In this document: one piece after another, positions 34,482 through 43,701 of the stretch | Position numbering within the stretch: the stretch's first letter is position 1 | Layout: every line of letters begins with the position of its first letter | Assembly (NCBI RefSeq): GCF_003001935.1 | Contig: NZ_PVNG01000039.1 | Span: 1-63,068 of the forward strand | Source of the DNA: Nonomuraea fuscirosea | Lineage (GTDB): Bacteria; Actinomycetota; Actinomycetes; Streptosporangiales; Streptosporangiaceae | Direction of reading: 5' to 3' | DNA length: 63,068 nucleotides | The notes under the pieces: model-generated | The model's input: the letters and a program-made list of their open reading frames with translations, nothing else | Told to the model about the DNA's origin: nothing | Databases searched by the model: none | Translations under genes and position numbers: made by a program

Positions 34482-35165
34482 TTGCCCGAAACCCGTTCGA
34501 CGCCACCCCTGGTCGATGCCGTCACCCTGCACGTGACCCCCTACGGAGACCTCCGCGTCCTGGCCAAACCCAACCTCGCCACCGGCGTCCTGCGCTGCCT
34601 GGTCCGCAACCCCTCCGTCACCGGCATCTTCACCCTGGAACCCGAATTCGACCGCGACACCGTCGATCCCGCCACCACCCGGCTGAAGGTCCACTACGGC
34701 GACGAACTCCCCGCCGGAGCTCACACCGGCACATACCGCCCTCACCGCCCCCTCATTCACGGCACCGTCCGCCTGGTCGACTACAGCGTCCTCGACGCCC
34801 GAGACCCGAGCCCGTACGGCATGCGGATCTACCACCGCGACGCCACCACCGGCCACCGGCGAGCACGTGTCCCCGCCGCCGTCACCCGGCATGTCACCGC
34901 CGTCCTCGCCACCCTGGCCACCTACTGGCTACAGCGACCCGACCTCGACCGGCTCCGCCGCGCCGCAGCCCGCACTCTCCTGCGGCACGTCGGCCTGCAC
35001 CGCAAGCTCGCCGCCATCGCCGAGCTCGAAGCCCTCATTGCCCACCACCGGCGCGAACTCGACGAACAACGCGCCCAGCTGGCTCGTATGTACGAACTCC
35101 TGGCCGAAGAAGCCCTCTCCGGACCAGCCGCTGACGGCACGCACGCCGCTCACGACGCTGCCTGA
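34482..35165 (+). CDS. Hypothetical protein with C-terminal coiled coil
   Basis: I prefer TTG 34482 (AAAGAAGG seven bases upstream); GTG 34461 is an in-frame alternative. About 227 residues: an N-terminal beta-rich part (VDAVTLHVTPYGDLRVLAKP) and a C-terminal helix rich in Arg/Leu/Glu (LEALIAHHRRELDEQRAQLA). No membrane segment. Its position between DUF3560 and DUF4192 genes marks it as part of the element; not recognised otherwise. Confidence 0.6.
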   Translation: MPETRSTPPLVDAVTLHVTPYGDLRVLAKPNLATGVLRCLVRNPSVTGIFTLEPEFDRDTVDPATTRLKVHYGDELPAGAHTGTYRPHRPLIHGTVRLVDYSVLDARDPSPYGMRIYHRDATTGHRRARVPAAVTRHVTAVLATLATYWLQRPDLDRLRRAAARTLLRHVGLHRKLAAIAELEALIAHHRRELDEQRAQLARMYELLAEEALSGPAADGTHAAHDAA

Positions 35166-35220
35166 CCGCCATCGACCCTCAGAAAAACGCGAACCCTGTT
35201 CGCTCCACCAAGGAAGATCC

Positions 35221-36321
35221 ATGTCTCACCACCAAGAACCCACTCCCACTGCGGAGCCGACCATCACGATCACCCTCCACAGCCCTGCCGACATGATCGC
35301 CGTACTGCCGTACCTCGTCGGCTACCACCAGGACAACACCATCCACCTCGTCCTCGTCGACGGACATCACCTCAAGGCCGTCCTGCACCGCGAACTACCC
35401 GACCGGTTCGAGAACGTGGCCGAGTTCGTCGCCGACACCGTCCACCTACTGACGCGAGACCGGCCTGCTGCTGTCGCCGTGGTCGGTCATGGCTCGGGGG
35501 AGAGGGTCACTCCGGTCATGGACGCCCTGGCCCCCGCACTCACCGCCCAGCACATCGACGTGGTCGACATGATCCGGTACGAGAACGGACGCTGCTGGTC
35601 CTACCTCTGCTCGGACCCGGCCTGCTGCCCACCGGACGGCATCCCGTACGACACCGGCACCAGCCCCGCGGTCGCCCACCTCGTCGCAGCCGGGATGGTG
35701 GCGATGCCCGACAAGGAGACCTTCGAAAAGATCCTCCAACCCGTTCAGGGGCAGCAACGCGAGGCCATGAAGGCAGCCACGGACACCGCTGAGGCACGAG
35801 CCGAGGCCATGCTGAACGACTCGAACCTCGACGAGCACTACTGGTTCGACGAAGGACGACGATGCGCCCGAGAATGCTTCGAACATCTCCGAGACGGTCG
35901 CCCCATTCCCGCCGAAGACCTCGCCTGGCTGGGGATCCTCCTCACAGCGGTGACCGTCAGGGACATCGCCTTCACGATCTGCTGCGAAGACGGTCCTGAC
36001 GTCGCACAGCGGTTCTGGACCGAAGTCACCAGTCGCATCGACCCACGCTACGCCGCGGCACCGGCCGTCAACCTGGCCTTCACCGCTCTCCGAAACGGAG
36101 CCGGATCACTGGCCCGCATCGCGGTCAACCGTGCCCTGCAAGCCGAGCCCGGCAACTCCTTCGCTCGCCTCATCTCCACCGCCCTGCAAGCAGGAATCAC
36201 CCCATCCTCGCTCCAGGACGACATGAAGGTGGACGACCTCGTCACCAGCATCACCCAGTACGCGACGCGGCATCCCCGCTCGGCTCGGCCAGTGCTTCTT
36301 CCCGACGACGTCGCCCCCTGA
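35221..36321 (+). CDS. DUF4192 protein
   Basis: A 366-residue DUF4192 protein beginning MSHHQEPTPTAEPTITITLH then SPADMIAVLPYLVGYHQDNT; the S-P-x-D-x-x-A-x-x-P-Y-L-x-G-(Y/F) opening is the family hallmark. The internal RYENGRCWSYLCSDPACCPP and the GIPYD segment follow as usual. The start is ATG 35221 after AAGGAAG. The family is widespread in actinobacteria, chromosomal and plasmid-borne; role unknown. Confidence 0.85.
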   Translation: MSHHQEPTPTAEPTITITLHSPADMIAVLPYLVGYHQDNTIHLVLVDGHHLKAVLHRELPDRFENVAEFVADTVHLLTRDRPAAVAVVGHGSGERVTPVMDALAPALTAQHIDVVDMIRYENGRCWSYLCSDPACCPPDGIPYDTGTSPAVAHLVAAGMVAMPDKETFEKILQPVQGQQREAMKAATDTAEARAEAMLNDSNLDEHYWFDEGRRCARECFEHLRDGRPIPAEDLAWLGILLTAVTVRDIAFTICCEDGPDVAQRFWTEVTSRIDPRYAAAPAVNLAFTALRNGAGSLARIAVNRALQAEPGNSFARLISTALQAGITPSSLQDDMKVDDLVTSITQYATRHPRSARPVLLPDDVAP

Positions 36322-36444
36322 CCGCGCTGAGTCCAAGACGCCGCCGTCGCATCATCGCCTGCTCGGCCAGGCCATGACCACACTGGTCTGACGCCCGAGC
36401 GAACACTCCGACCAGGCTTCGGTCCCGCTGACGGCCGGCGGACC

Positions 36445-36670
36445 GGCGTCCCCTTCCGGCGTCGCAGCCTGCGGCACGGCTTCCCGCCCTCGCAACCGCG
36501 TTCTCGCCCTGGCTCCGCCGTCCTGGTGGGCGAGTTGTGGCCTGTTGAAGATCTTTTGCTGGCGCAAAACATCTTCAACAGGCCACAACCACACGGTTGC
36601 GAGGGCAGTCCGCCGCGCCGCCGACGGCTCCCTGCCGGAAGGGCACACGACGGCCCCGCCACCCCCACAG
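36445..36670. repeat. Giant nested inverted repeat 2
   Basis: Nested arms: 36451-36460 with 36644-36653 (10/10), 36486-36498 with 36594-36606 (13/13), and 36534-36559 with 36564-36589 (25/26) around a 4-base loop. The inner arm again carries AAGATCTTTTGC / GCAAAACATCTT with the same C:C mismatch as in repeats 1 and 3, while the rest of the arm (GTTGTGGCCTGTTG) is different. It fills the gap between the DUF4192 and FAD-monooxygenase genes, ending about 50 bp before the latter's start. Confidence 0.8.
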
Positions 36671-36721
36671 GCATCCGTCGTCCTTCCGGCAGCCCATCAG
36701 CCGTAGCACCAAGGAGCTGCC

Positions 36722-37930
36722 ATGAACCTGCTCACCGAGCCCGGTCCGGTGCCACCCTCGACGACCTCTCTCAGGGTCGAGTCCCAGCCGTCGATCGCCA
36801 TCATCGGCGGCTCGATCACCGGCCCCACCCTCGCCCTGCTCCTGCACCAGGCAGGCTTCACCCGCGTGTCCGTACTGGAGGCATCGCCGTCGCCCTTCGC
36901 CCAGGCCGGAGGCGTCATCGGCCTCGACCACGCTTCGCTCGCCACGCTGGAAACACTCGGCATCCCCCAAGCCGAACTGGCGCCCTTTCCCAGCGAACGC
37001 GTCACCACCATCCGCATCGTCGACCGTAAGGAGACCGGCCGCGTCCACTCCGTCTATCCGGGCCGCAACACCGCCTGGCACGTCCTCAACTCCGCGCTGC
37101 TGAACCGGCTGCCGGACACGTGGCTCCGCACCGGAAACAGAGTGCGGTCAATAAGCATCGCAGGCAACGGACAGGCCCTCCTGAACCTCGCCGACCGGAC
37201 CAACATCACCGCCGACCTCGTCGTCTTCGCCGACGGCCGACGATCCATCGGCCGCCGCCTGCTGGACCCGTCGCGCCCCCTGCACTACGCCGGCTACGTT
37301 GCCTGGCGCGGCCAACTGACCGGCAACCGGGCCGGCATCCAGGACTACACGCGCCTAGAGTCGCGCGGGGGTGTGTTCCACATGTTCCCCATCCCGCGCA
37401 AGAACGGCGACACCGGCCTCGACTGGACCTTCTACCTCAACATGTCGAGCGAGGAGTTCTCCCGCCTCCTGGGCGGCGACCCCACCCAGCGCACTTTCAT
37501 TCAGCCACACCGCGTCCCACCCATGGCCAGCGAGGAAGTCATCAGCTGGGCGTACCGGCTCTTTCCCGAGGCCGTGGCGGAGACCATTTCGGCCACCACC
37601 GACTGGTACGCAACACCCATCCTCGACATCGACCCACCCCAGCGCATGGTCCGCTCCCTCGGAGCCGCCCACGCCCTCCTGCTGGCAGATGCCCTGGCCC
37701 CGGTACGGCCCAACACCGCACAGGGCGCCAACAACGGCATCGAACAGGACCGTACCCTGGCCATCGCACTCGGCCAGCACCACCACCACCACGGCGCTAA
37801 CCTGAACGCCGCCCTGGACCACTGGCAGCAGCGCCTCCTGCCGTCCGTGCACCGCGCGCTGCAGGAAGGCCCACAACTCAGCGCGGCACTTGGCCTCGGG
37901 CGGCCCTTCGCTGACCTGGTGCCAGCCTGA
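36722..37930 (+). CDS. FAD-dependent monooxygenase (PHBH fold)
   Basis: A 402-residue flavoprotein: SIAIIGGSITGPTLALLLHQ (FAD-binding GxGxxG-like), EASPSPFAQAGGVIGLDHAS, LVVFADGRRSIGRR (DG motif) and LLADALAPVRPNTAQGANNG (the GD-type FAD ribityl motif, here AD). It is closest in layout to 2,6-dihydroxypyridine 3-hydroxylase-like enzymes. ATG 36722 has AAGGAG upstream. A metabolic gene alone within mobile-element DNA suggests cargo. The substrate is unknown. Confidence 0.85.
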   Translation: MNLLTEPGPVPPSTTSLRVESQPSIAIIGGSITGPTLALLLHQAGFTRVSVLEASPSPFAQAGGVIGLDHASLATLETLGIPQAELAPFPSERVTTIRIVDRKETGRVHSVYPGRNTAWHVLNSALLNRLPDTWLRTGNRVRSISIAGNGQALLNLADRTNITADLVVFADGRRSIGRRLLDPSRPLHYAGYVAWRGQLTGNRAGIQDYTRLESRGGVFHMFPIPRKNGDTGLDWTFYLNMSSEEFSRLLGGDPTQRTFIQPHRVPPMASEEVISWAYRLFPEAVAETISATTDWYATPILDIDPPQRMVRSLGAAHALLLADALAPVRPNTAQGANNGIEQDRTLAIALGQHHHHHGANLNAALDHWQQRLLPSVHRALQEGPQLSAALGLGRPFADLVPA

Positions 37931-37959
37931 CCTGGCATCACCGGCCCAGTCCGTGACTT

Positions 37960-37995
37960 GGGGGTGTCACTCCAGAACTAGGAGTGATACCCCCT
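37960..37995. promoter_or_regulatory. Inverted repeat before the Trypco1/MoxR gene set
   Basis: GGGGGTGTCACTCC, a 7-base spacer, then GGAGTGATACCCCC: 14-bp arms with one mismatch. It lies 30 bp after the monooxygenase stop and about 70 bp before the Trypco1 gene, so it could be a terminator of the former or an operator of the latter. Confidence 0.45.
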
Positions 37996-38065
37996 TGGGG
38001 AAAGTCCACTGCCCGTACACCCGCCCTTGGTGACATCATGACCGTGTCCTGGTGGCGGAGAAGGG

Positions 38066-38418
38066 ATGATGATGGCTGTCGTAGCGGTCCCCACGCGTGA
38101 CGGTCAGGGCAAGATTCTGATCGAGATCGACTCCGCTGAGGACGATCTGTCGGCCATCTATGAGGACGCCGAGGACGTACGCGGCCTGGCGACCAAAGTC
38201 GTCGAGACGGGCGACCACTGTTCCGCGAGGGGCTCGCCCTCGTCAAGGAGTGCGCTGAGGAGGCCGTCACAGTGGTGCGCGACCTACCGGAGGAGGTCAA
38301 GCCCGACGAGTTCGAGATGCAGCTCGCGGTGAAGCTGGACGGCAAGGTCGGCGCGAAGATCGTTGAGCTGAACAGCGGGGCGCAGCTCCAGGTCACGTTG
38401 CGGTGGAAGCGTCGATGA
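38066..38418 (+). pseudogene. Trypsin-co-occurring domain 1 (Trypco1) protein with one frameshift
   Basis: The protein reads MAVVAVPTRDGQGKILIEID, then ...AEDVRGLATKVVETGDH, and breaks at about 38220. In the next frame it continues LFREGLALVKECAEEAVTVV to VELNSGAQLQVTLRWKRR and a TGA at 38416-38418. Restoring one C (CACTG to CACCTG) gives an intact protein of about 116 residues with the Trypco1 pattern. The repaired stop overlaps the MoxR start as ATGA. Either a real single-base deletion or a sequencing error. Confidence 0.75.
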
Positions 38419-39359
38419 CCGGCTCGCCCGTGGGCATTCTGCCTTACAGCCTCATCGTGGGCCAGGAACAGCTCAAACGAGCGCTGGAGCTGGTGTTCGT
38501 CGTTCCCGCCATCGGCGGTGTGCTGGTGAGCGGCGAGCGGGGCACGGCCAAGTCGACCACCGTGCGCTCCTTCTCGTGGATGGCCTACGGCCACTTCCCC
38601 GTCACGCTGCCGATCAACGCCACCGACGACCGGGTGCTCGGCGGATGGAACATTGACGCGCTGATGCGCGGGCGCACCGAGCGGGAACCCGGGCTGCTGG
38701 AGCGCGCGGGCGAGACGGGGATGCTCTACATCGACGAGGTGAACCTCCTCGACGACCACCTGGTCAACATCATCCTCGACGTCGCCTCGACCGGGATGCT
38801 GGTCGTCCAACGCGAGTACATCGACGAGCCGGGCAGGCAGGTGTCCTTCACCCTGGTCGGGACCATGAACCCGGAGGAGGGTGGGTTGCGTCCGCAGCTC
38901 CTCGACCGGTTCGGCCTGCTGGTGCCGATCACGGCCGAGCTCGACGTCGCGCAACGCAAGGAAATCCTCACGACCGTGTTGCGGTACGAGGAGGAGCGGC
39001 TGCGACCAGGCTCGGCCTGGATCACGATGGGGGCCGAACGCGACGCCGAGCACCGCAAGTGGCTGCTGGCCGCTCGCGAGGCCGTACGCGACGTGCTGCT
39101 CCCGCCGTTCGCCGCGACCCTGTGCGCCAAGATCGCCGCCGGTTTCTCCGTGGCCGGGCACCGCAGCGAGATCGTCATGGCGATGGCCGCCCGAGCGTGC
39201 GCGGCGCTGGCCGGCCGGACCTCGGTGGTGCCGCAGGACGTCCTGGAAGCCGCCCCGCCCGCGCTCGTGCACCGCCGCCCCGAAGCGGCCTACGGCGAGG
39301 GGATCGCCTGGACGGCCAAGGACCGGGAACGTCTGGAAGCCATCGTCGAGGAGTCATGA
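38415..39359 (+). CDS. MoxR/ChlI-type AAA+ ATPase
   Basis: A 314-residue ATPase starting at ATG 38415. Walker A GERGTAKSTT at 40-49, Walker B MLYIDEVNLLDDHLVNIILD, sensor/arginine region TLVGTMNPEEGGLRPQLLDR, the layout of magnesium-chelatase ChlI and MoxR proteins. Its partner is the vWA protein that begins five bases after the stop. In conflict systems described for this gene set the pair is predicted to act as an NTP-dependent remodelling switch. Confidence 0.9.
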   Translation: MTGSPVGILPYSLIVGQEQLKRALELVFVVPAIGGVLVSGERGTAKSTTVRSFSWMAYGHFPVTLPINATDDRVLGGWNIDALMRGRTEREPGLLERAGETGMLYIDEVNLLDDHLVNIILDVASTGMLVVQREYIDEPGRQVSFTLVGTMNPEEGGLRPQLLDRFGLLVPITAELDVAQRKEILTTVLRYEEERLRPGSAWITMGAERDAEHRKWLLAAREAVRDVLLPPFAATLCAKIAAGFSVAGHRSEIVMAMAARACAALAGRTSVVPQDVLEAAPPALVHRRPEAAYGEGIAWTAKDRERLEAIVEES

Positions 39360-39363
39360 CCAC

Positions 39364-41151
39364 GTGACCACCTGGGAGACGGCCGGGCAGCGGATCGAGA
39401 CGGCGCTCGCCTGCGCCGCGTTCGACCCGCGGTTGCGTGGCGTGCTCTGCTACGACCTCGACCCCGCGCTGCTGCCCTCGCTCGCCGCCTGGCTCGCCGA
39501 CCTGACGGCCGGGCGGGGAACGCCGTACGAGCTCGTCGTGGCCGGCGCCGGCACCACCGAGGACGACCTGTGGACGCGGGTGCGTCCGGTGCCCGGCCTC
39601 CTCGCGGGACGTGAGCCAGGTCCGCTGGCCGACCTGCCGGACCGCGTACCCGCCGTCGTGATCGTGCCGGATCTGGCGGAGATCAGTTTCGCCGCCGCCC
39701 GCGCCGCCGTCACCGTGCTCGGCTCGGAAACTGCCTACCTGGAGCGCGACGGCGTACACGCCGTCTGGAGCCCAAAGGTGCCCTGGATCGCCGCCTGCGC
39801 CCGGCAGGACATGGGCAAGGTCTCGACACATCTGCTCGACCGCTTCGCGCTGCGCGTCGACGCGCGCGGCGTGGAGGCCCCGCCATCGGCGGGGCCCGCG
39901 CCGTGGCTGCGCGCCGCCGCACGACCGACCGCGCTCCCGCGTTTTACACCGGAGGCCGTGGAACGCGTGGTCGAACGGACCGGCCGGGCGCCCGGAGCAC
40001 GACGGGACCTCGCCCTGGCCCGCCTGGCCCGCGCGCTGGCGGCGATGCGCACGGCGTCGCAGGTCACCGCCTCCGACGTGGACGAGGCGGCCGAACTGAT
40101 CGGCCTGCCCACCCCCAAGCCGGACGACGATGAGCACGCGACCACCGTTCCGGACGGGCGCTTGGCACGGCGACGACCAACAGGCGACGGCCGCCGGCGC
40201 GACGAGAGCGCCCAGGCAGGCGCTGTCGAGCAGGCGGTCGTAGAGGTCCCTGCGGCCAGGCCTCTGACGGCCGCCGCCGCGCTCCTGACGATGGCAGCCA
40301 CGCCGTACCCCGAGGACCTGCCGGGACTCGACAGCGAGCCGTCGTCCCTGCGCACCTCCTGGGTCCGCCGGTCCGCCGCGACCTCTCAGCGTGGCGTGCC
40401 CGTCGGCCACGTACGCGCCCACGACCTCAGTGACCTGGCCCTGGTCGCTACCCTCCTCGAAGCCGGCCGCTTCCAACTCGTCCGTTGCCCAGGCCATTTC
40501 GACGGTCCGCCGCACCCGCCGCACCTGCAACCCTCCGATTTGCGCAGATACCGCAGAGCCGAGGTGCCGGGACGGCTGTTCACGCTGCTGCTCGACCACA
40601 CCTGCAGGAAGGACTGGGACTGGTACCCCGCCCTCGCCCCCTACCTGCACTGGTGTTACACCGAACGCGCCGCCGTCTGCGTGATCGAGGTAGGCGCAGA
40701 GGGCCATGAGCTGACCGCGCGCCGCGTCACCGGCAGGAACCTGCTCGACCCGCGCGTCGTCGCGGCGCTCGACCGGCGGCCGGGCCGCTCGACCCCGCTC
40801 GCCCACGGTCTCGTGCTGGCCGTGGACGCACTCCGCCGCTACCTGCAACGGGACAGAGCCGCCGTGGACGAGGCGCTGTTCATCGTCGTGACCGACGGGC
40901 GGGCGAACGTCCCCATCCACAACAGCCTGACCGGCGAGACCCCGCAAGCGGTGGCGAGGGAGGGAGTCGACGACGCGCTCGCCGTCGCCCGGGAGATCCG
41001 GATGATGCGCAAGGTGGAGTCGTTCATCATGCATCCCCGGCCCTACGCGGGCGAGGGGCTGGTGCTGGAGCTGGCCGACGCACTCGGCGCGGCCGTCGTG
41101 CCCGGTCGCGACCACGTCGAGGGCACCGGGGCGGTGACCGGCGATGGATGA
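39364..41151 (+). CDS. vWA-domain protein of ChlD type, MoxR partner
   Basis: A 595-residue protein from GTG 39364. The N-terminal half resembles a ChlI-like domain without a clear P-loop and contains a MoxR lid-like helix bundle (RRDLALARLARALAAMRTAS). A Pro/Arg linker leads to a C-terminal vWA fold: TLLLDHTCRKDWDWYPALAP (position of DxSxS), FIVVTDGRANVPI (the TDG MIDAS loop). DHTCR replaces DxSxS, so metal binding may be altered. Its stop overlaps the CHAT start. Confidence 0.85.
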   Translation: MTTWETAGQRIETALACAAFDPRLRGVLCYDLDPALLPSLAAWLADLTAGRGTPYELVVAGAGTTEDDLWTRVRPVPGLLAGREPGPLADLPDRVPAVVIVPDLAEISFAAARAAVTVLGSETAYLERDGVHAVWSPKVPWIAACARQDMGKVSTHLLDRFALRVDARGVEAPPSAGPAPWLRAAARPTALPRFTPEAVERVVERTGRAPGARRDLALARLARALAAMRTASQVTASDVDEAAELIGLPTPKPDDDEHATTVPDGRLARRRPTGDGRRRDESAQAGAVEQAVVEVPAARPLTAAAALLTMAATPYPEDLPGLDSEPSSLRTSWVRRSAATSQRGVPVGHVRAHDLSDLALVATLLEAGRFQLVRCPGHFDGPPHPPHLQPSDLRRYRRAEVPGRLFTLLLDHTCRKDWDWYPALAPYLHWCYTERAAVCVIEVGAEGHELTARRVTGRNLLDPRVVAALDRRPGRSTPLAHGLVLAVDALRRYLQRDRAAVDEALFIVVTDGRANVPIHNSLTGETPQAVAREGVDDALAVAREIRMMRKVESFIMHPRPYAGEGLVLELADALGAAVVPGRDHVEGTGAVTGDG

Positions 41152-42388
41152 GGGCAGGCTGGGAAAGGTCCTGTTCAGTACGGCTCCGTGGCGCTCCAGG
41201 TTCCGGCAGCAGCGCCATACGGCCGCCGCCCCGCCCCCGCCTGTCGAGGAGCGGCCGCCCGGCGTGGGCCTGGAACCGTTCGCCGTGAAGCCCGAGGAAC
41301 CCGCGCCCGAAGGCGTCGCGCAGCTGCGGGTGGTGCGCAAACGCATCGGGGGCGAGATCGTGTTCGGGGTGAGCGGCAGCTGTTGCTGCAGCAGGTTGCC
41401 CTTCCACGCCCCGCCCGAGCACGGACGGCCAGGGCTGGCACTCGCGACCCTGATGGCCCGCGACGCCAAGGCCGGCGGGGTGGCGCCAGCCGAGACCCTG
41501 CACGCCATGCGCGCCTGGTCCGAGAGCAAGGGGCCCCTCGTACGCTGGCTCAACCGATTGCGTGGCCATCATCCCGACTTGCACCTGGTCATCTGGGACG
41601 ACACCGACTTCGACATCCCGTGGGAGCTGCTCTGGCTGCGCCCGTCACCAGCAGACGGAGTCGCCGGGGGCTGGCTGGGCGCCGAGGTCTCCGTCAGCCG
41701 GCGCACCACCCTGGACAGTGAGTACGCCCGGCCGATGGACGATCTGCGCTGCGAAGGCGAGATCGTCGGCTACGTCGACGAGGCCGACGCGCACATCGCC
41801 GCAGACCTGATCCTCCTCCAGGAGTTCGGCCTGCGCCGCTTCCCCACACTGCGCGGCCTGCTCGGCCACCTCGAACAGGCCGGCCTGCCTCTTGCCATGG
41901 TGTACGTGGCCTGCCACGGCGAATACGCCACAGAGGGCTTCAGGTATCGCCTTGGCGGGGTCCCGCTCGGCGAGCTGTCCGGCCACATCCTGACCCGCCT
42001 CACCGACGCGGGCGGCCTGGTCTTTCTCAACGCCTGCCACTCCGGCCGCCTGATCATCGAGGAGCGCTTCAACGACCAAACCCTCCGCGGCTTTGTGAAG
42101 GTCTTCCTGGCCTCCGGCGCGGCCGGGTTGATCGGCACCACCGGCGCGGTCGGCACGCACACCGCCAAGGAGGTCGCCAGGTCCATCCTCGAACACCTGC
42201 GCCGCGACCCGGACACGCCCGTGCCGCAGGCCCTTCGTGACTACCGGCGCGCCCTCGTGCCCGCCGGCTTGCCGCCCATTGACGACATCGAGGCCAACCG
42301 CCGCCTGCTGCGCACCCTCTACACGTTCATGTACGTCTATTACGGCAGCCCGCAGACCACCGTGGCCTTCGAGGCGGGCGCGCCATGA
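41144..42388 (+). CDS. CHAT-domain caspase-like protease
   Basis: A 414-residue protein with the catalytic dyad of CHAT proteases: His258 in VYVACHGEY and Cys298 in VFLNACHSG. The N-terminal approximately 90 residues are Pro/Arg-rich; a middle segment (HLVIWDDTDFDIPWELLWLR) is typical of CHAT proteins, where it precedes the protease core. It is probably the effector of the MoxR/vWA system, as CHAT proteases are in other bacterial defence and death systems. The target is unknown. Confidence 0.88.
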   Translation: MDEGRLGKVLFSTAPWRSRFRQQRHTAAAPPPPVEERPPGVGLEPFAVKPEEPAPEGVAQLRVVRKRIGGEIVFGVSGSCCCSRLPFHAPPEHGRPGLALATLMARDAKAGGVAPAETLHAMRAWSESKGPLVRWLNRLRGHHPDLHLVIWDDTDFDIPWELLWLRPSPADGVAGGWLGAEVSVSRRTTLDSEYARPMDDLRCEGEIVGYVDEADAHIAADLILLQEFGLRRFPTLRGLLGHLEQAGLPLAMVYVACHGEYATEGFRYRLGGVPLGELSGHILTRLTDAGGLVFLNACHSGRLIIEERFNDQTLRGFVKVFLASGAAGLIGTTGAVGTHTAKEVARSILEHLRRDPDTPVPQALRDYRRALVPAGLPPIDDIEANRRLLRTLYTFMYVYYGSPQTTVAFEAGAP

Positions 42389-43668
42389 CGCCGCCGCTCC
42401 TTGTGGAGCCCCTGGTCGGCTGGCCGCAGCGGATGGCGGCGGGCGAGGCGTACCTGGTCACCGTGGACCTGCGGATCGCCGAAGGCTCCGGACCCTGGGA
42501 GTACGACCCGGAGGAGTTCGTCTACCTGTGCATGCTGGACGGCGAGGACGACCTGTCGGTGGAGGCGGTGGACGACGCCGCGGTCATCCTCCACCGGTTC
42601 GGCGGCAGCTACGGCCCGGCCCGCTTCTTGGTGACGGCCGGTTTCGGGTCGGGAGAACGGCGGCTGTGGCTTAACATCACCAGCGAGACCGGCGCCCTGG
42701 TGTGCTCGGCCACCCTGCCGGTAGCCGTCGAGGACGACGACCCCGACGCGACCCAGCCCGTGCGCTTCGCCACGATCAGAACGCCGCCGCCTGCCCTCAT
42801 CGAGCCGGAACCCGAGCCAGAACCGCCGCCCTCCTCCTCGCCCTCCTCCGTGCCTGACCGGAGACCGAAAGCCACGGTGGGCTTGCGGTACGCGCTGGCC
42901 TCGGACGTCGGCCTTCTGGAGGAGGGAAACAAGGACGCGGGCTACGCCTCTCCTCACGTGTTCGCCGTGGCGGACGGCAACGATCCGCACGGTGCGCTGG
43001 CCAGCGCCGAGGCGATCGAGCAGTTCGCCTTCCTGGACACGAACCCGATGACCGATGACCTGCTGAACACCACCGATGACCTGCTGAACACCGTTGAAGC
43101 GGCCGCGAGGAACGCGAACAGGCGGCTGCACGACATGGTGAGCTCCAACCCCGACCTGCGGGGCATGGCCACCTCGCTCACCGGCATGCTCTGGTCGGGG
43201 AGCCAATTCACGTTGGTCCACACCGGCATGACCCGCGCCTATCTGCTGCGCGAGAAGGACCTCTACCAGATCACCCACGACCACACCCTGGTCCAGTCGC
43301 TGGTGGACGAGGGCCGGATCACCCTGGAGGAGGCGCAGTCCCACCCCCAATATGACGTCCTGCTCCGCTCATTGGACGGCGGCCCCGAAGTGGATCCGGA
43401 CCTCACGCTGCGGGAGGCCCGCGTCGGCGACCGGTATCTGTTGTGCACACGCGGGCTCTGGAGCTTGGTCTCGCCAGAGGGAATTTACAACGCGCTCACC
43501 GCCGAGTACGAGCCGGAGGAAACTGTCCGCCGGTTGATCGAACTGGCCAGACAAGGCGGCGGCGCGTACAACATCACCTGCTGCGTGCTGGACGTCGTCG
43601 AAGCCTCTCCTAAGGAACTGCTCGGCTATTCCGCGATTAAGGTGACCGGTCAGGAACAACGCTCGTAG
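42385..43668 (+). CDS. PP2C-like protein with N-terminal beta domain
   Basis: A 427-residue protein. Residues 1-120 form a beta-rich domain (MAAGEAYLVTVDLRIAEGSG), then an EP/S linker, then a PP2C-like domain from about 165. Metal motifs are partly kept: NKDAGYA (for NEDA), FAVADGNDPHGALASAEAI (for VADGMGGHAxGxxAS), MATSLTGML, but CTRGLWSLV replaces CSDGLW, losing an Asp ligand. It is likely a weakened or regulatory phosphatase. The start overlaps the CHAT stop, so all four genes are co-translated. A 21-bp perfect tandem repeat at 43051-43092 adds seven residues (TDDLLNT twice). Confidence 0.85.
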   Translation: MTPPLLVEPLVGWPQRMAAGEAYLVTVDLRIAEGSGPWEYDPEEFVYLCMLDGEDDLSVEAVDDAAVILHRFGGSYGPARFLVTAGFGSGERRLWLNITSETGALVCSATLPVAVEDDDPDATQPVRFATIRTPPPALIEPEPEPEPPPSSSPSSVPDRRPKATVGLRYALASDVGLLEEGNKDAGYASPHVFAVADGNDPHGALASAEAIEQFAFLDTNPMTDDLLNTTDDLLNTVEAAARNANRRLHDMVSSNPDLRGMATSLTGMLWSGSQFTLVHTGMTRAYLLREKDLYQITHDHTLVQSLVDEGRITLEEAQSHPQYDVLLRSLDGGPEVDPDLTLREARVGDRYLLCTRGLWSLVSPEGIYNALTAEYEPEETVRRLIELARQGGGAYNITCCVLDVVEASPKELLGYSAIKVTGQEQRS

Positions 43669-43701
43669 CTTGATGTTCAACCTGTGCGTCGCGCAAGTGC
43701 C

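Noticed and set aside
39175..41553. A 792-codon minus-strand frame across the vWA and CHAT genes
   Set aside because: Gly/Arg/His-rich antisense translation with no motifs; the plus strand encodes clear MoxR, vWA and CHAT domains.
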